Source of the DNA: Candidatus Limimorpha equi
GTDB taxonomy: Bacteria > Bacteroidota > Bacteroidia > Bacteroidales > F082
Assembly (NCBI GenBank): GCA_018065885.1
Contig: JAGHSL010000215.1
Span: 1 to 10,042, forward strand
Length of the DNA: 10,042 bases
Direction of reading: 5' to 3'
The stretch's first letter is position 1, and each line of letters starts with the position of its first letter. Under the pieces are notes generated by a model. That model had not been told where the DNA came from, did not search any database, and worked only from the letters and a program-made list of their open reading frames with translations. Below are positions 1 through 6,057 of the stretch, piece by piece. The translations under genes and the position numbers were made by a program.

Positions 1-914
1 TCGGGAATGACGATATGGTGTTTGGTGTGATGCTGAATGCGTTCCACGAGATATTTGTTCAAGGCACCACCGCCTGTGATGAGCAGTTTCCCTTCAGGGA
101 GATGACTTAATGATTTGCCAATCTGTATGGCGATATGCTCAGTGAATGTGGCTAACAAATCATTGGTTTTCATATCCTTTAACAAGCCTTTCTGCTCGGT
201 CTCGAAAAATTCCTTGCCCAACGATTTGGGTGCTTTTTGCGTGAAGAAAGGATGAGAATTCAGTTTGTCCAATAGTGCTTCGTCGATTTTTCCGCTTCGG
301 GCCAAAAGACCGTCCTTGTCGTACTTCAAACCTTCCTGCTTCGCAAGATAATTCAGGGCTTGGTTGGCAATGCAGATGTCGTAGGCAATGCGATGCCCGT
401 TTTCGTCATACGAGACGTTGGCTATGCCGCCGATGTTGAGGCAAGCCTCGTAATCGCTGAAAAGCAGTTTGTCGCCGATGGGAACCAAGGGCGCGCCTTG
501 ACCGCCTTTCAGTACGTCTTCTGTGCGGAAATCGTTGATGACGGTAACACCACATGCCTTGGCAAGTGTCAGTCCATCACCGATTTGAAGCGTGTAATGT
601 TGCTCTGGCTTATGGAAAATGGTGTGGCCGTGCGAAGCTACGAAATCAGGAACGACATCATTGTCTTGCATGAAACGCAGGACTTGTCTGCCTAAATATT
701 CGCCGTATGCTTTGTCCAGATTCGTCAGGTCTTCTGGCTTTTGATGGAAGGCTTCCGAAAGCAGGTTCTCCCATTCGGCGGAGTAGGGCAGGGTGGTGGC
801 TTTCAGAATGTTGAAACCATATTTCCCATTTTCGGAATTGAATTTCACCAAAGCCAAATCCACGCCATCGAGCGAACTGCCCGACATTAAACCTATGACT
901 GTTGCTTTTTTCAT
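1..914 (-). CDS. anmK: Anhydro-N-acetylmuramic acid kinase, C-terminus beyond window
   Basis: This enzyme phosphorylates and hydrates 1,6-anhydro-MurNAc from peptidoglycan turnover to MurNAc-6-phosphate in the cytoplasm, so that wall sugar is recycled. The frame runs open from ATG at 914 to the window edge, giving 304 residues; the family is usually about 350-390 residues, so roughly the last 50 are missing. Visible family motifs are GLMSGSSLDGVD (8-19, ATP-binding start of the sugar-kinase fold), SHGHTIFHKP (94-103), GGQGAPLVP (137-145), NIGGIAN (160-166) and TGGGALN (280-286). Asp179 in AYDICIAN aligns with the Asp of the YDTGPGN motif, which is regarded as the catalytic base. The ATG is the natural start because the phosphate-binding motif begins seven residues later. 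A TAATTTTG box lies 23 bases upstream. It follows fic on the same strand but appears to have its own promoter. The identification is secure; only the C-terminus is unseen. Confidence 0.95.
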   Translation of the reverse strand, partial: MKKATVIGLMSGSSLDGVDLALVKFNSENGKYGFNILKATTLPYSAEWENLLSEAFHQKPEDLTNLDKAYGEYLGRQVLRFMQDNDVVPDFVASHGHTIFHKPEQHYTLQIGDGLTLAKACGVTVINDFRTEDVLKGGQGAPLVPIGDKLLFSDYEACLNIGGIANVSYDENGHRIAYDICIANQALNYLAKQEGLKYDKDGLLARSGKIDEALLDKLNSHPFFTQKAPKSLGKEFFETEQKGLLKDMKTNDLLATFTEHIAIQIGKSLSHLPEGKLLITGGGALNKYLVERIQHHTKHHIVIP

Positions 915-936
915 GAGTCCCATTTGATTTGAGGTG

Positions 937-944
937 CAAAATTA
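937..944 (-). promoter_or_regulatory. Predicted -7 box of anmK promoter
   Basis: On the minus strand this reads TAATTTTG, a perfect match to the Bacteroidota -7 consensus TAnnTTTG. Transcription would begin near 931, leaving a leader of about 17 bases before the ATG at 914. No TTTG -33 element is found at the expected 19-21 base spacing, so the call rests on the -7 box and its position. Confidence 0.5.
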
Positions 945-1109
945 AGAAACTATATTGATTCGTTTTCTGTGAATATCTTCCTTTGGTCAATTTCTTTCAA
1001 AAAGATTTATAAACGAAATCTATTCTGTTCCCTGTAGCCAGGAATGTTCATGTTCCTCTATCAATTGGAGAAACGGGAATGTCATTCTTTTGTGAAGAAA
1101 TGCTGATGT

Positions 1110-2141
1110 TCAGAAATAGTTTTTCACGGCAAATTCGTATTGGTCTATGAAAATGTCTTTGAATGCGCAAATGTTGTTTTGCTCGTAAAAAAGGAGCATG
1201 GCTTTTTTGTAGTCAATGCTGTCGACGGTGCGGAAAGAGATGGGACAATATCCGTTGGCAATTAAAATGGCATTGCTGGAGATGCGTGCCGTGCGTTTGT
1301 TGCCATCGGCAAAGGCCTGAATGTAACTTAAAAGCACCAGTGTCAGCAAGGCCTTTTCAAAGATGGAAGTCTTGCCGTTTATAAGCCGACAGGCACTGTC
1401 GAGGGCTTCGCGAATTTGAAATTCGTTGTCTAAAGGACGGTAATTGGTGCCGGTTATGCCTACTCTGCGTCTCCTGATGCCTTTGTCAACATCCAAATCC
1501 TTGACCAAAAGTGCATGAATGTCTTCGATGTTGCGGATGCTGAGCGTCTGCAAGTAATCGGGTCCGTTGAGAATGAAATTGAGAGCCGCTTTGTGGTTCA
1601 GAAGCATAATGGCCTCTTCCTTGGTTTTCCCTGTTGCAATCTGGCTGTCGCGCAAAAGCCGTTCGGTCTCAAGGAGGGAATAAGTGTTGCCTTCGATTTG
1701 TGACGATTTCCAGCTTAAATCTATGCCTAATCGTTCCATTTCTTTACGGTATTCTGCTTCTGTCATACCGCTAGTGTTTTGGACAAATTCTTGGTGCAAG
1801 GCGTTCAGATGCGTGATTTCTTCGGCAGTGAAGACTTCTACTTGAGGCAAGATTTCAATCAGTTCGAAATTGAAGGAATTCTGAATAATTCGTTCGTCAA
1901 TTTCTTTTGTAAAGTAAGTTTCAATGTCAATGGGTGCGGTGATGAGTGCTTTCGGTGTCAGACGGTATTTCGTTGCCGGACCTTGTCCGATGGATTCCAA
2001 GTAACCGTCTTCGGCTAACTTTGCTAACAACCGTTTTGTGGTAGAAGCGCTTATCTGCCTGCTAATGGCGTTGGAGATATCTTGACGCGAAGCCGGGGTG
2101 TTGTAATGTAGGAATTGAATTATTTCAGTTTCTGTCGTCAT
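1110..2141 (-). CDS. Fic-fold protein with N-terminal winged helix; catalytic His replaced by Gln
   Basis: Fic enzymes usually transfer AMP or another phosphate group to target proteins. This 343-residue protein has an N-terminal winged-helix DNA-binding domain (about 1-65, ending GPATKYRLT), a linker, and a Fic core. The class II inhibitory helix motif SxxxEG is present (S146 to G151). The flap region is around RVGITGTNYRPL (226-237). The active loop reads QAFADGNKRTAR (275-286), where the family norm is HxFx(D/E)GN(G/K)R. The essential His is therefore Gln275 (codon CAG), while Phe277, Asp279, Asn281 and Arg283 are kept. Lys282 resembles Doc-type loops. The frame also opens at a TTG at 2171, but the ATG at 2141 is preferred because a promoter -7 box overlaps the TTG. 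Four copies of a 15-bp motif lie upstream, so the protein may bind its own promoter. I infer a regulator that may lack classic AMPylation activity; orthologues must decide. Confidence 0.88.
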   Translation of the reverse strand: MTTETEIIQFLHYNTPASRQDISNAISRQISASTTKRLLAKLAEDGYLESIGQGPATKYRLTPKALITAPIDIETYFTKEIDERIIQNSFNFELIEILPQVEVFTAEEITHLNALHQEFVQNTSGMTEAEYRKEMERLGIDLSWKSSQIEGNTYSLLETERLLRDSQIATGKTKEEAIMLLNHKAALNFILNGPDYLQTLSIRNIEDIHALLVKDLDVDKGIRRRRVGITGTNYRPLDNEFQIREALDSACRLINGKTSIFEKALLTLVLLSYIQAFADGNKRTARISSNAILIANGYCPISFRTVDSIDYKKAMLLFYEQNNICAFKDIFIDQYEFAVKNYF

Positions 2142-2160
2142 GACTATGCCTGTTGTGATG

Positions 2161-2247
2161 AATCGGTGCAAAAATAGTCGTTTTTTGTAAATAATCGGCT
2201 CAAAAATATAGAATTTTGAGCCGATTATAATAAAATTTGAGCCGATT
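2161..2247. promoter_or_regulatory. Four-copy operator-like array in the fic promoter region
   Basis: The 15-bp motif AATCGGCTCAAAAAT occurs at 2193-2207. Variants lie at 2161-2175 (13/15, same strand), 2212-2226 (14/15, inverted) and 2233-2247 (13/15, inverted). The middle pair forms an exact 13-bp inverted repeat with an 8-base spacer. The inverted copies are 21 bp apart, about two helical turns, and the direct copies 32 bp apart, about three. The copies surround and overlap the putative fic promoter, and the gene's product carries a winged helix, so autorepression is the simplest reading. The central palindrome could also form an RNA hairpin ending the murF transcript, but that would not explain the outer copies. 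Confidence 0.65.
2169..2176 (-). promoter_or_regulatory. Predicted -7 box of fic promoter
   Basis: The minus strand reads TATTTTTG, a perfect TAnnTTTG box, 27 bases before the ATG at 2141. It lies within the downstream operator-like copy. A TTTG that could serve as the -33 element is at 2201-2204, but its 24-base spacing is longer than usual. A second TATTTTTG lies at 2201-2208 inside the next operator copy. Confidence 0.45.
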
Positions 2248-2343
2248 CAAAACGGTTCGCACCAGATGTTGTCATTATGGCTGTCCGCAAAATATGTGTG
2301 GATGTCAATATGATGATTGAAGAATGCCCCGATAACTCATAAT

Positions 2344-3627
2344 TTATAGCAGAGGCAAAATCTTTTCAAGGCGTATGCCGCGCGAACCTTTCACCAGAAT
2401 GTCTTTGCCTTCAATTGTGTGGTTTTCAACATATTGATACAAATCGTCGACGGTCGGAAAGGTGTACCATCTCTTGCAGCCGCTATAAGCACAGAAATTC
2501 GGTCCTACGAGATAGGCAGCCTTGTAATCCAGTTCCTCAAGCAGCTTGAGAATGGCTTTGTGCTCGTTTTCCGATTCCTTGCCCAGTTCGCGCATGTCGC
2601 CCAAAATCAAAAGGTGGTTTTCGCCACAGATGTTTCTGAAATTGCGTACCGAGGCTTGCATCGAAGTCGGATTGGCATTGTAAGCATCCATGATAATGTG
2701 GTTTTTGCCACTTTCAATGACTTGCGAGCGGCTGTTGGTGGGTTGATAGGATTCAAGAGCTATTTGAATTTTGTCATCATCAATGCCGAAGTATTGGCCG
2801 ATGCCAATGGCAGCAGCGGCATTTTCAAAATTGTAGGCACCGACAAGCCGCGTCTGAATCAAACGGTTTTTCCATTTTAGGCTGAGATAAGGCTTGCATT
2901 CGCCGGGCTCGACTTGGTAGTCGGCATCGTTATGGAACCCGTAGCTGACGCGTTTCTGTTCTGAAGAAAGATTCCAAAGCAATTCGTTGCCACGGTTGAC
3001 GAAAACGAAATCGCCGTTTTGCTTGATGTATCTGTAAAGTTCCGTCTTGGTGTTGACAACGCCTTCAAAACTGCCGAAGCCTTCCAAATGAGCTTTTCCC
3101 ATGTTGGTGATGAGACCGAAATCGGGGCAGGCTATGTGTGCGAGTGTGTCGATTTCGCCAGGGTGGTTGGCTCCCATCTCCACAACGGCAATTTCCGTTT
3201 CTGGCTTGATGGTCAGCAAGGTAAGCGGCACGCCAATATGATTGTTGTAATTGCCTTCGGTGTGAATGATGTTGTATTTTTGGGCCAATACAGCTGAGAC
3301 AAGTTCTTTCGTCGTGGTCTTCCCGTTGGTTCCCGTGATGGAAAGCACCTTGGCCTTCATCTGGTGGCGGTGATGACGGGCGAGGTCTTGCAAGGCTTTT
3401 AAGGTGTTTCCCACCTTTATTATATTATGGTGTTCGGGGATGTCGTTTCTGTCGCAGACCACAAGCGAGGCAATGCCTTCTTCAGCCACTTTCAGGGCAA
3501 AGTCGTTGCCGTCGAAATTTTCACCTTTCAAGGCAAAAAACACGGCATCTTTTTCAACTTTCCGGCTGTCGGTTGTCACTCTGTAGGCTTTTTCAAAGGC
3601 TTTGTAGATGATTTCTATGGTGTTCAT
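2344..3627 (-). CDS. murF: UDP-N-acetylmuramoyl-tripeptide--D-alanyl-D-alanine ligase
   Basis: MurF adds D-Ala-D-Ala to UDP-MurNAc-tripeptide in the cytoplasm, using ATP, as the last soluble step of peptidoglycan precursor synthesis. The 427-residue protein has the three Mur ligase domains. The N-terminal substrate domain shows TTDSRKVEKDAVFFAL (18-33). The central ATPase has P-loop GTNGKTTTKE (99-108), TEGNYNNHIGVPLTLL (123-138), VVEMGANHPGEI (148-159) and NMGKAHLEGF (175-184). The C-terminal domain has DAYNANPTSM (314-323) and LILGDMRELG (340-349). NHIGVPLTLL and DAYNANP are characteristic of MurF among Mur ligases. The frame also opens at a TTG at 3690, but the ATG at 3627 gives the family-type N-terminus and lies 51 bases after a good promoter box. 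It stands apart from the main mur/fts cluster, as is common in Bacteroidota. It seems complete. Confidence 0.95.
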   Translation of the reverse strand: MNTIEIIYKAFEKAYRVTTDSRKVEKDAVFFALKGENFDGNDFALKVAEEGIASLVVCDRNDIPEHHNIIKVGNTLKALQDLARHHRHQMKAKVLSITGTNGKTTTKELVSAVLAQKYNIIHTEGNYNNHIGVPLTLLTIKPETEIAVVEMGANHPGEIDTLAHIACPDFGLITNMGKAHLEGFGSFEGVVNTKTELYRYIKQNGDFVFVNRGNELLWNLSSEQKRVSYGFHNDADYQVEPGECKPYLSLKWKNRLIQTRLVGAYNFENAAAAIGIGQYFGIDDDKIQIALESYQPTNSRSQVIESGKNHIIMDAYNANPTSMQASVRNFRNICGENHLLILGDMRELGKESENEHKAILKLLEELDYKAAYLVGPNFCAYSGCKRWYTFPTVDDLYQYVENHTIEGKDILVKGSRGIRLEKILPLL

Positions 3628-3677
3628 AACGAATCGTTTATACAAATAGTACTGATAATAATTTCTGATTGATAACG

Positions 3678-3709
3678 CAAAGATAGGCAAATATTGCTAT
3701 GCGTTGAAA
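3678..3709 (-). promoter_or_regulatory. Predicted murF promoter
   Basis: On the minus strand a perfect TAnnTTTG box (TATCTTTG, 3678-3685) is preceded, after 20 bases, by TTTC (3706-3709), one mismatch from the -33 consensus TTTG. Predicted transcription starts near 3672, giving a leader of about 45 bases. Confidence 0.55.
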
Positions 3710-3794
3710 AGAAAAACGTAAATTGTCGTATGTGAATCATCAATTCCTGCGAAATATTTATATGAGAAGCGAATTTTACATAAATCTTGGGAGC

Positions 3795-4005
3795 TATGTA
3801 CTTTTTGACCTATGTTGATAGCCGAAGTCTTGTCCATTGTCGGGCTGCATCTCGGAGAGATGCGATTTCTGTTACTCCATACATAGTGTGGGGCATGCGC
3901 AAAACCAACATATATGATGGATGTCGCTACCCTACACTTCGCTTCGCTTGTATAGGGTAACAGAAATGTGACATCTTCGAGGTCGAGCGGGTCAAAAAAT
4001 ATATA
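3795..4005. repeat. MITE-like/REP-like palindromic element, about 211 bp
   Basis: The ends form terminal inverted repeats: TATGTACTTTTTGACC (3795-3810) against the reverse complement of 3990-4005, 14 of 16 matching. Inside, an exact 11-bp inverted repeat pairs ATTTCTGTTAC (3865-3875) with 3957-3967. Smaller hairpins are nested: CATCTC/GAGATG (3848-3862), CTCCATAC/GTGTGGGG with wobble pairs (3875-3893), and TACCCTACAC/GTATAGGGTA (3928-3959, 9/10). Open frames across it are fragmentary or unlike any protein I know. The inner right arm recurs at 10022-10041 (17/20), so it is probably interspersed. No transposase is nearby; mobilisation in trans is an inference. Confidence 0.65.
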
Positions 4006-4146
4006 ATTGCCTAAATCTTTCATCAATCTTTATAGCCGCGCTGGACGATGCCGACGGCAAGCCGTCTGTTCAAGTAAATGCGGGGAAAATCGAAGAGTGA
4101 ATTTTGGAGTAAATTCTTTCTTACACCAGCCAATTTGTTTCAATTT

Positions 4147-4195
4147 ATGCGCTTTGCTCCCTGAGCCTGTCGAAGGGGCCTGTCGAAGGGCGCAT
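4147..4195. repeat. Tandem 13-bp repeat GCCTGTCGAAGGG within a hairpin
   Basis: GCCTGTCGAAGGG occurs twice with no spacer (4165-4177 and 4178-4190). It is part of the CCTGAGCCTGTCGAAGG word that recurs between genes in many bacterial genomes. The pair is flanked by ATGCGC (4147-4152) and GCGCAT (4190-4195), which could close a stem around it. Confidence 0.7.
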
Positions 4196-4205
4196 TCAAA
4201 AAATT

Positions 4206-4307
4206 AATCTGTGTAATCCGTAAAATCTGTAGTTTGTTGAAAATCCGTGTCATCTGCGCAATCTTCGGTTCAAAAATCCTCTGCGGAAGTCAGCGGTTTC
4301 AGCGGTA
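4206..4307. repeat. Degenerate 9-bp periodic array
   Basis: Units in strict 9-bp register are AATCTGTGT (4206), AATCCGTAA (4215), AATCTGTAG (4224), a diverged unit (4233), AATCCGTGT (4242), CATCTGCGC (4251) and AATCTTCGG (4260). A second block gives TCAGCGGTT (4290) and TCAGCGGTA (4299). It is intergenic and about 100 bases upstream of the manA promoter box. Confidence 0.65.
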
Positions 4308-4409
4308 GAGATAACCATCGGCATCAACAGAAATCCCTCAATGTTTTGGCTGGGAAATTACTATCATGGTATCTTTCAAAAAATAAAAGCAATTTCAAAC
4401 CAAAATTCC

Positions 4410-4417
4410 TATATTTG
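4410..4417 (+). promoter_or_regulatory. Predicted -7 box of manA promoter
   Basis: TATATTTG is a perfect TAnnTTTG box. Transcription would begin near 4423, about 17 bases before ATG 4440 and only about 5 before ATG 4428. This supports the later start and excludes the far-upstream start at 4341. No convincing -33 TTTG is present. Confidence 0.6.
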
Positions 4418-4439
4418 CAGCGTTTTAATGGCATCCTTT

Positions 4440-5432
4440 ATGGCAAACGTGCTGTATCCTTTCAAATTCAAGCCCATCTATAAGGACAAAATCTGGGGTG
4501 GACGCAAGATAAAAGACATTCTGCATCAGGATTTTGGTCCTTTGCCGAACTGTGGCGAGGTGTGGCTCCTCTCAGGCCTTTGGGACGAGCAGAGCGAAAT
4601 CCTCAATGACGATTTTAAAGGCGACGAAATCAACGACTTGGTGGAGACCTTCATGGGCGACCTCGTCGGTGATGCCGTCTTCGACAAATATGGCGAGCAG
4701 TTCCCGATTCTGATAAAGGTTATCGATGCCAACGACTGGCTTTCGGTGCAGGTGCATCCCGATGATGAACTGGCTGCGAAACGCGAAATCGGCATGGGCA
4801 AGACAGAGATGTGGTATGTGATGCAGGCCGACAAGGATGCCGAACTGGTGTCGGGCTTCAACCGCGACCTCAACCGTGCCGAATATGCCAAAGTGCTGGA
4901 ACAAGGCCGCTTGCAGGATGTGCTGAATCACGAAAGTGCCCGCGAAGGCGATGTGTTCTTTATCCCCGCTGGTCGTGTACACGCTCTTGGACCTGGCATT
5001 ATGGTGGCCGAGATTCAGCAGACCAGCGACACGACGTATCGCATCTACGACTGGGACCGCATCGATGTGGCCGGCATGAAACGTCAGCTGCATGTGGCGG
5101 AATCGCTTGATGCCATTGATTTCCAAAATCCGGAGTCGTTCAAGACGCCCGTTGCCAACAAACTCAATCAGACCGTGCCCGTGGTCGACTGTCCGTATTT
5201 CGTTACCGACATGCTGCAGCTCGATGGCGAGATGGAAAAAGACTACTCCAACCTCGATTCTTTCGTCATTCTCATCAGCACCAAAGGTAATTTTTCGCTG
5301 AAATGGGAAAATGGCACGGAATGTGTAAGGGAAGGAGAATGTATCCTGATTCCGAACTGCATCAAAAATGTGACGATAAGAGCGGAAAGGTACTGCAAAC
5401 TATTGGAAGTATATATGAATGTTGAATCGTAG
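4440..5432 (+). CDS. manA: Mannose-6-phosphate isomerase, class I
   Basis: This zinc enzyme interconverts fructose-6-phosphate and mannose-6-phosphate in the cytoplasm, linking glycolysis to mannose use and GDP-mannose synthesis. The 330-residue protein has the short Bacteroidota/Firmicutes type I form: YKDKIWGGRK (14-23) and GEVWLLSG (39-46) at the N-terminus, then the cupin metal site. Predicted zinc ligands are Gln104 and His106 in VQVHPDD (103-109), Glu123 in KTEMWYV (121-127) and His181 in PAGRVHALG (176-184). VAEIQQTSDTTYRIYDW (189-205) contains the conserved Arg region after the metal site. A C-terminal beta domain follows (about 245-330). The frame is open from 4341 and has ATGs at 4428 and 4440. 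I chose 4440 because of the promoter box at 4410-4417 and the family-type N-terminus MANVLYPFKFKPIYKD. It appears to be transcribed alone. Confidence 0.94.
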   Translation: MANVLYPFKFKPIYKDKIWGGRKIKDILHQDFGPLPNCGEVWLLSGLWDEQSEILNDDFKGDEINDLVETFMGDLVGDAVFDKYGEQFPILIKVIDANDWLSVQVHPDDELAAKREIGMGKTEMWYVMQADKDAELVSGFNRDLNRAEYAKVLEQGRLQDVLNHESAREGDVFFIPAGRVHALGPGIMVAEIQQTSDTTYRIYDWDRIDVAGMKRQLHVAESLDAIDFQNPESFKTPVANKLNQTVPVVDCPYFVTDMLQLDGEMEKDYSNLDSFVILISTKGNFSLKWENGTECVREGECILIPNCIKNVTIRAERYCKLLEVYMNVES

Positions 5433-5442
5433 AATATATGGG

Positions 5443-5470
5443 TTTTCAGTTATCGGTTATCAGTTTTCAG
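5443..5470. repeat. 7-bp tandem array, four units
   Basis: Just after manA, four units follow TTWTCRG in exact 7-bp register: TTTTCAG (5443), TTATCGG (5450), TTATCAG (5457) and TTTTCAG (5464). Such TTATCAG-type runs are intergenic low-complexity sequence. No coding role is seen. Confidence 0.7.
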
Positions 5471-5495
5471 TAATTGTAAGCCTTAAACCGACAAC

Positions 5496-5551
5496 CGAAT
5501 CTTAAATCTTTAAATCTTTAAATCTTTGAATCATTAAATTATCAAATCAAT
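5496..5551. repeat. 8-bp tandem array upstream of the envelope operon
   Basis: AAATCTTT is repeated exactly three times (5504-5527). In-register variants flank it: CGAATCTT (5496), GAATCATT (5528), AAATTATC (5536) and AAATCAAT (5544). The seven-unit array ends 6 bases before the start codon at 5558 and must overlap the operon's promoter or leader. Confidence 0.7.
5521..5528 (+). promoter_or_regulatory. Possible -7 box for the 5558-9119 operon
   Basis: AATCTTTG matches TAnnTTTG at all fixed positions except the first and lies 29 bases before the ATG. It is made of the 8-bp repeat, so changes in unit number could move it relative to upstream elements. No -33 element was found. Confidence 0.3.
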
Positions 5552-5557
5552 AAACTC

Positions 5558-6052
5558 ATGAAAAGATTAGCTTTACTCTTTGTGATGGTGCTGGCAGTGG
5601 CTGGCCTTCACGCGCAATCGAAAACCGATTTGCCGAATGTGACAATCAAGAACCTCAACGGGAAAGATGTCAACATTGCGAAACTCAACAACAATGGCAA
5701 ACCCATCGTCATTACTTTCTGGGCAACCTGGTGCAAGCCTTGCATCAAGGAACATGAAGCCTTGAATGATGTGTATGATGACTGGAAAGATGAAACCGGC
5801 GTGAAGATTTACAGTGTCTCTATCGATGACTCGCGTTCTTCGTCACGTGTGAAGCCTTTCGTCGAAGGCAAGGGCTGGGAGTTTGAAACCCTTTTGGATG
5901 TGAACAGCGACCTGAAACGCGCCATGAACGTCAGCAACCCGCCTCACACCTTCCTCATCGATGGCAATGGCAAGATTGTCTACCAACATTCAGGCTATAT
6001 CGATGGCTCGGAAAACGAACTTTATAAGGAAATCAAGAAAATTGCAAAATAA
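5558..6052 (+). CDS. TlpA/ResA-like periplasmic thiol-disulfide oxidoreductase
   Basis: This is a small exported thioredoxin-fold protein of 164 residues. It has a signal peptide (MKRLALLFVMVLAVAGLHAQ, cleavage about residue 20), then the fold: ITFWATWCKPCIKEH (52-66) with active-site Cys59-Lys-Pro-Cys62, YSVSIDD (85-91), and the cis-proline region NPPHTFLID (127-135). The family (TlpA, ResA) transfers electrons to disulfides in exported proteins, usually in the reducing direction. The length suits a single-domain member without the N-terminal extension of Bacteroidota TlpA fusions. It is the first gene of a tight operon; only 5 bases separate it from the DUF6029 barrel. The context suggests its substrates are the cysteines of the two downstream envelope proteins. 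That is inference, as is the direction of electron flow. Confidence 0.92.
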   Translation: MKRLALLFVMVLAVAGLHAQSKTDLPNVTIKNLNGKDVNIAKLNNNGKPIVITFWATWCKPCIKEHEALNDVYDDWKDETGVKIYSVSIDDSRSSSRVKPFVEGKGWEFETLLDVNSDLKRAMNVSNPPHTFLIDGNGKIVYQHSGYIDGSENELYKEIKKIAK

Positions 6053-6057
6053 GGCTT

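Larger units (their letters stand above)
4006..4439. other. Non-coding interval between repeat element and manA
   Basis: No credible gene is seen here. Small open frames at 4007-4207 and 4247-4483 match no family and run through repeats. The interval contains a 6-bp GC-rich hairpin GACGGC-aa-GCCGTC (4053-4066), a tandem 13-bp repeat (4165-4190), a 9-bp periodic array (4206-4307) and the manA promoter box (4410-4417). Confidence 0.6.

Noticed and set aside
360..990. Open frames at 360-695 (+) and 658-990 (-) overlapping anmK
   Set aside because: Shadow frames of anmK, whose motifs are continuous in the chosen frame.
1040..1057. Short hairpin AGGAA/TTCCT after fic as a terminator
   Set aside because: Only five pairs, an 8-base loop and no T tract on the fic strand.
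2142..2171. TTG start giving a longer Fic protein
   Set aside because: The TTG overlaps the predicted -7 box, so it could not be in the message; ATG 2141 starts a normal winged helix.
2193..2226. Palindrome as the murF terminator only
   Set aside because: The stem could form in RNA, but two further copies of the same 15-mer outside it fit an operator array better.
3628..3690. TTG start giving a longer MurF
   Set aside because: The added residues are not MurF-like and the TTG lies at the predicted promoter; ATG 3627 is standard.
3697..4026. Minus-strand open frame of 109 codons
   Set aside because: It runs through the inverted-repeat element, matches no family I know, and its composition looks like translated repeat.
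4341..4439. Upstream ATG giving a 363-residue ManA
   Set aside because: It lies upstream of a perfect -7 box at 4410-4417, and the extra residues do not resemble the family.
4007..4483. Small plus-strand frames (66 and 78 codons) before manA
   Set aside because: They cross the tandem and 9-bp repeats, lack promoters and show no domain; the second overlaps manA in another frame.
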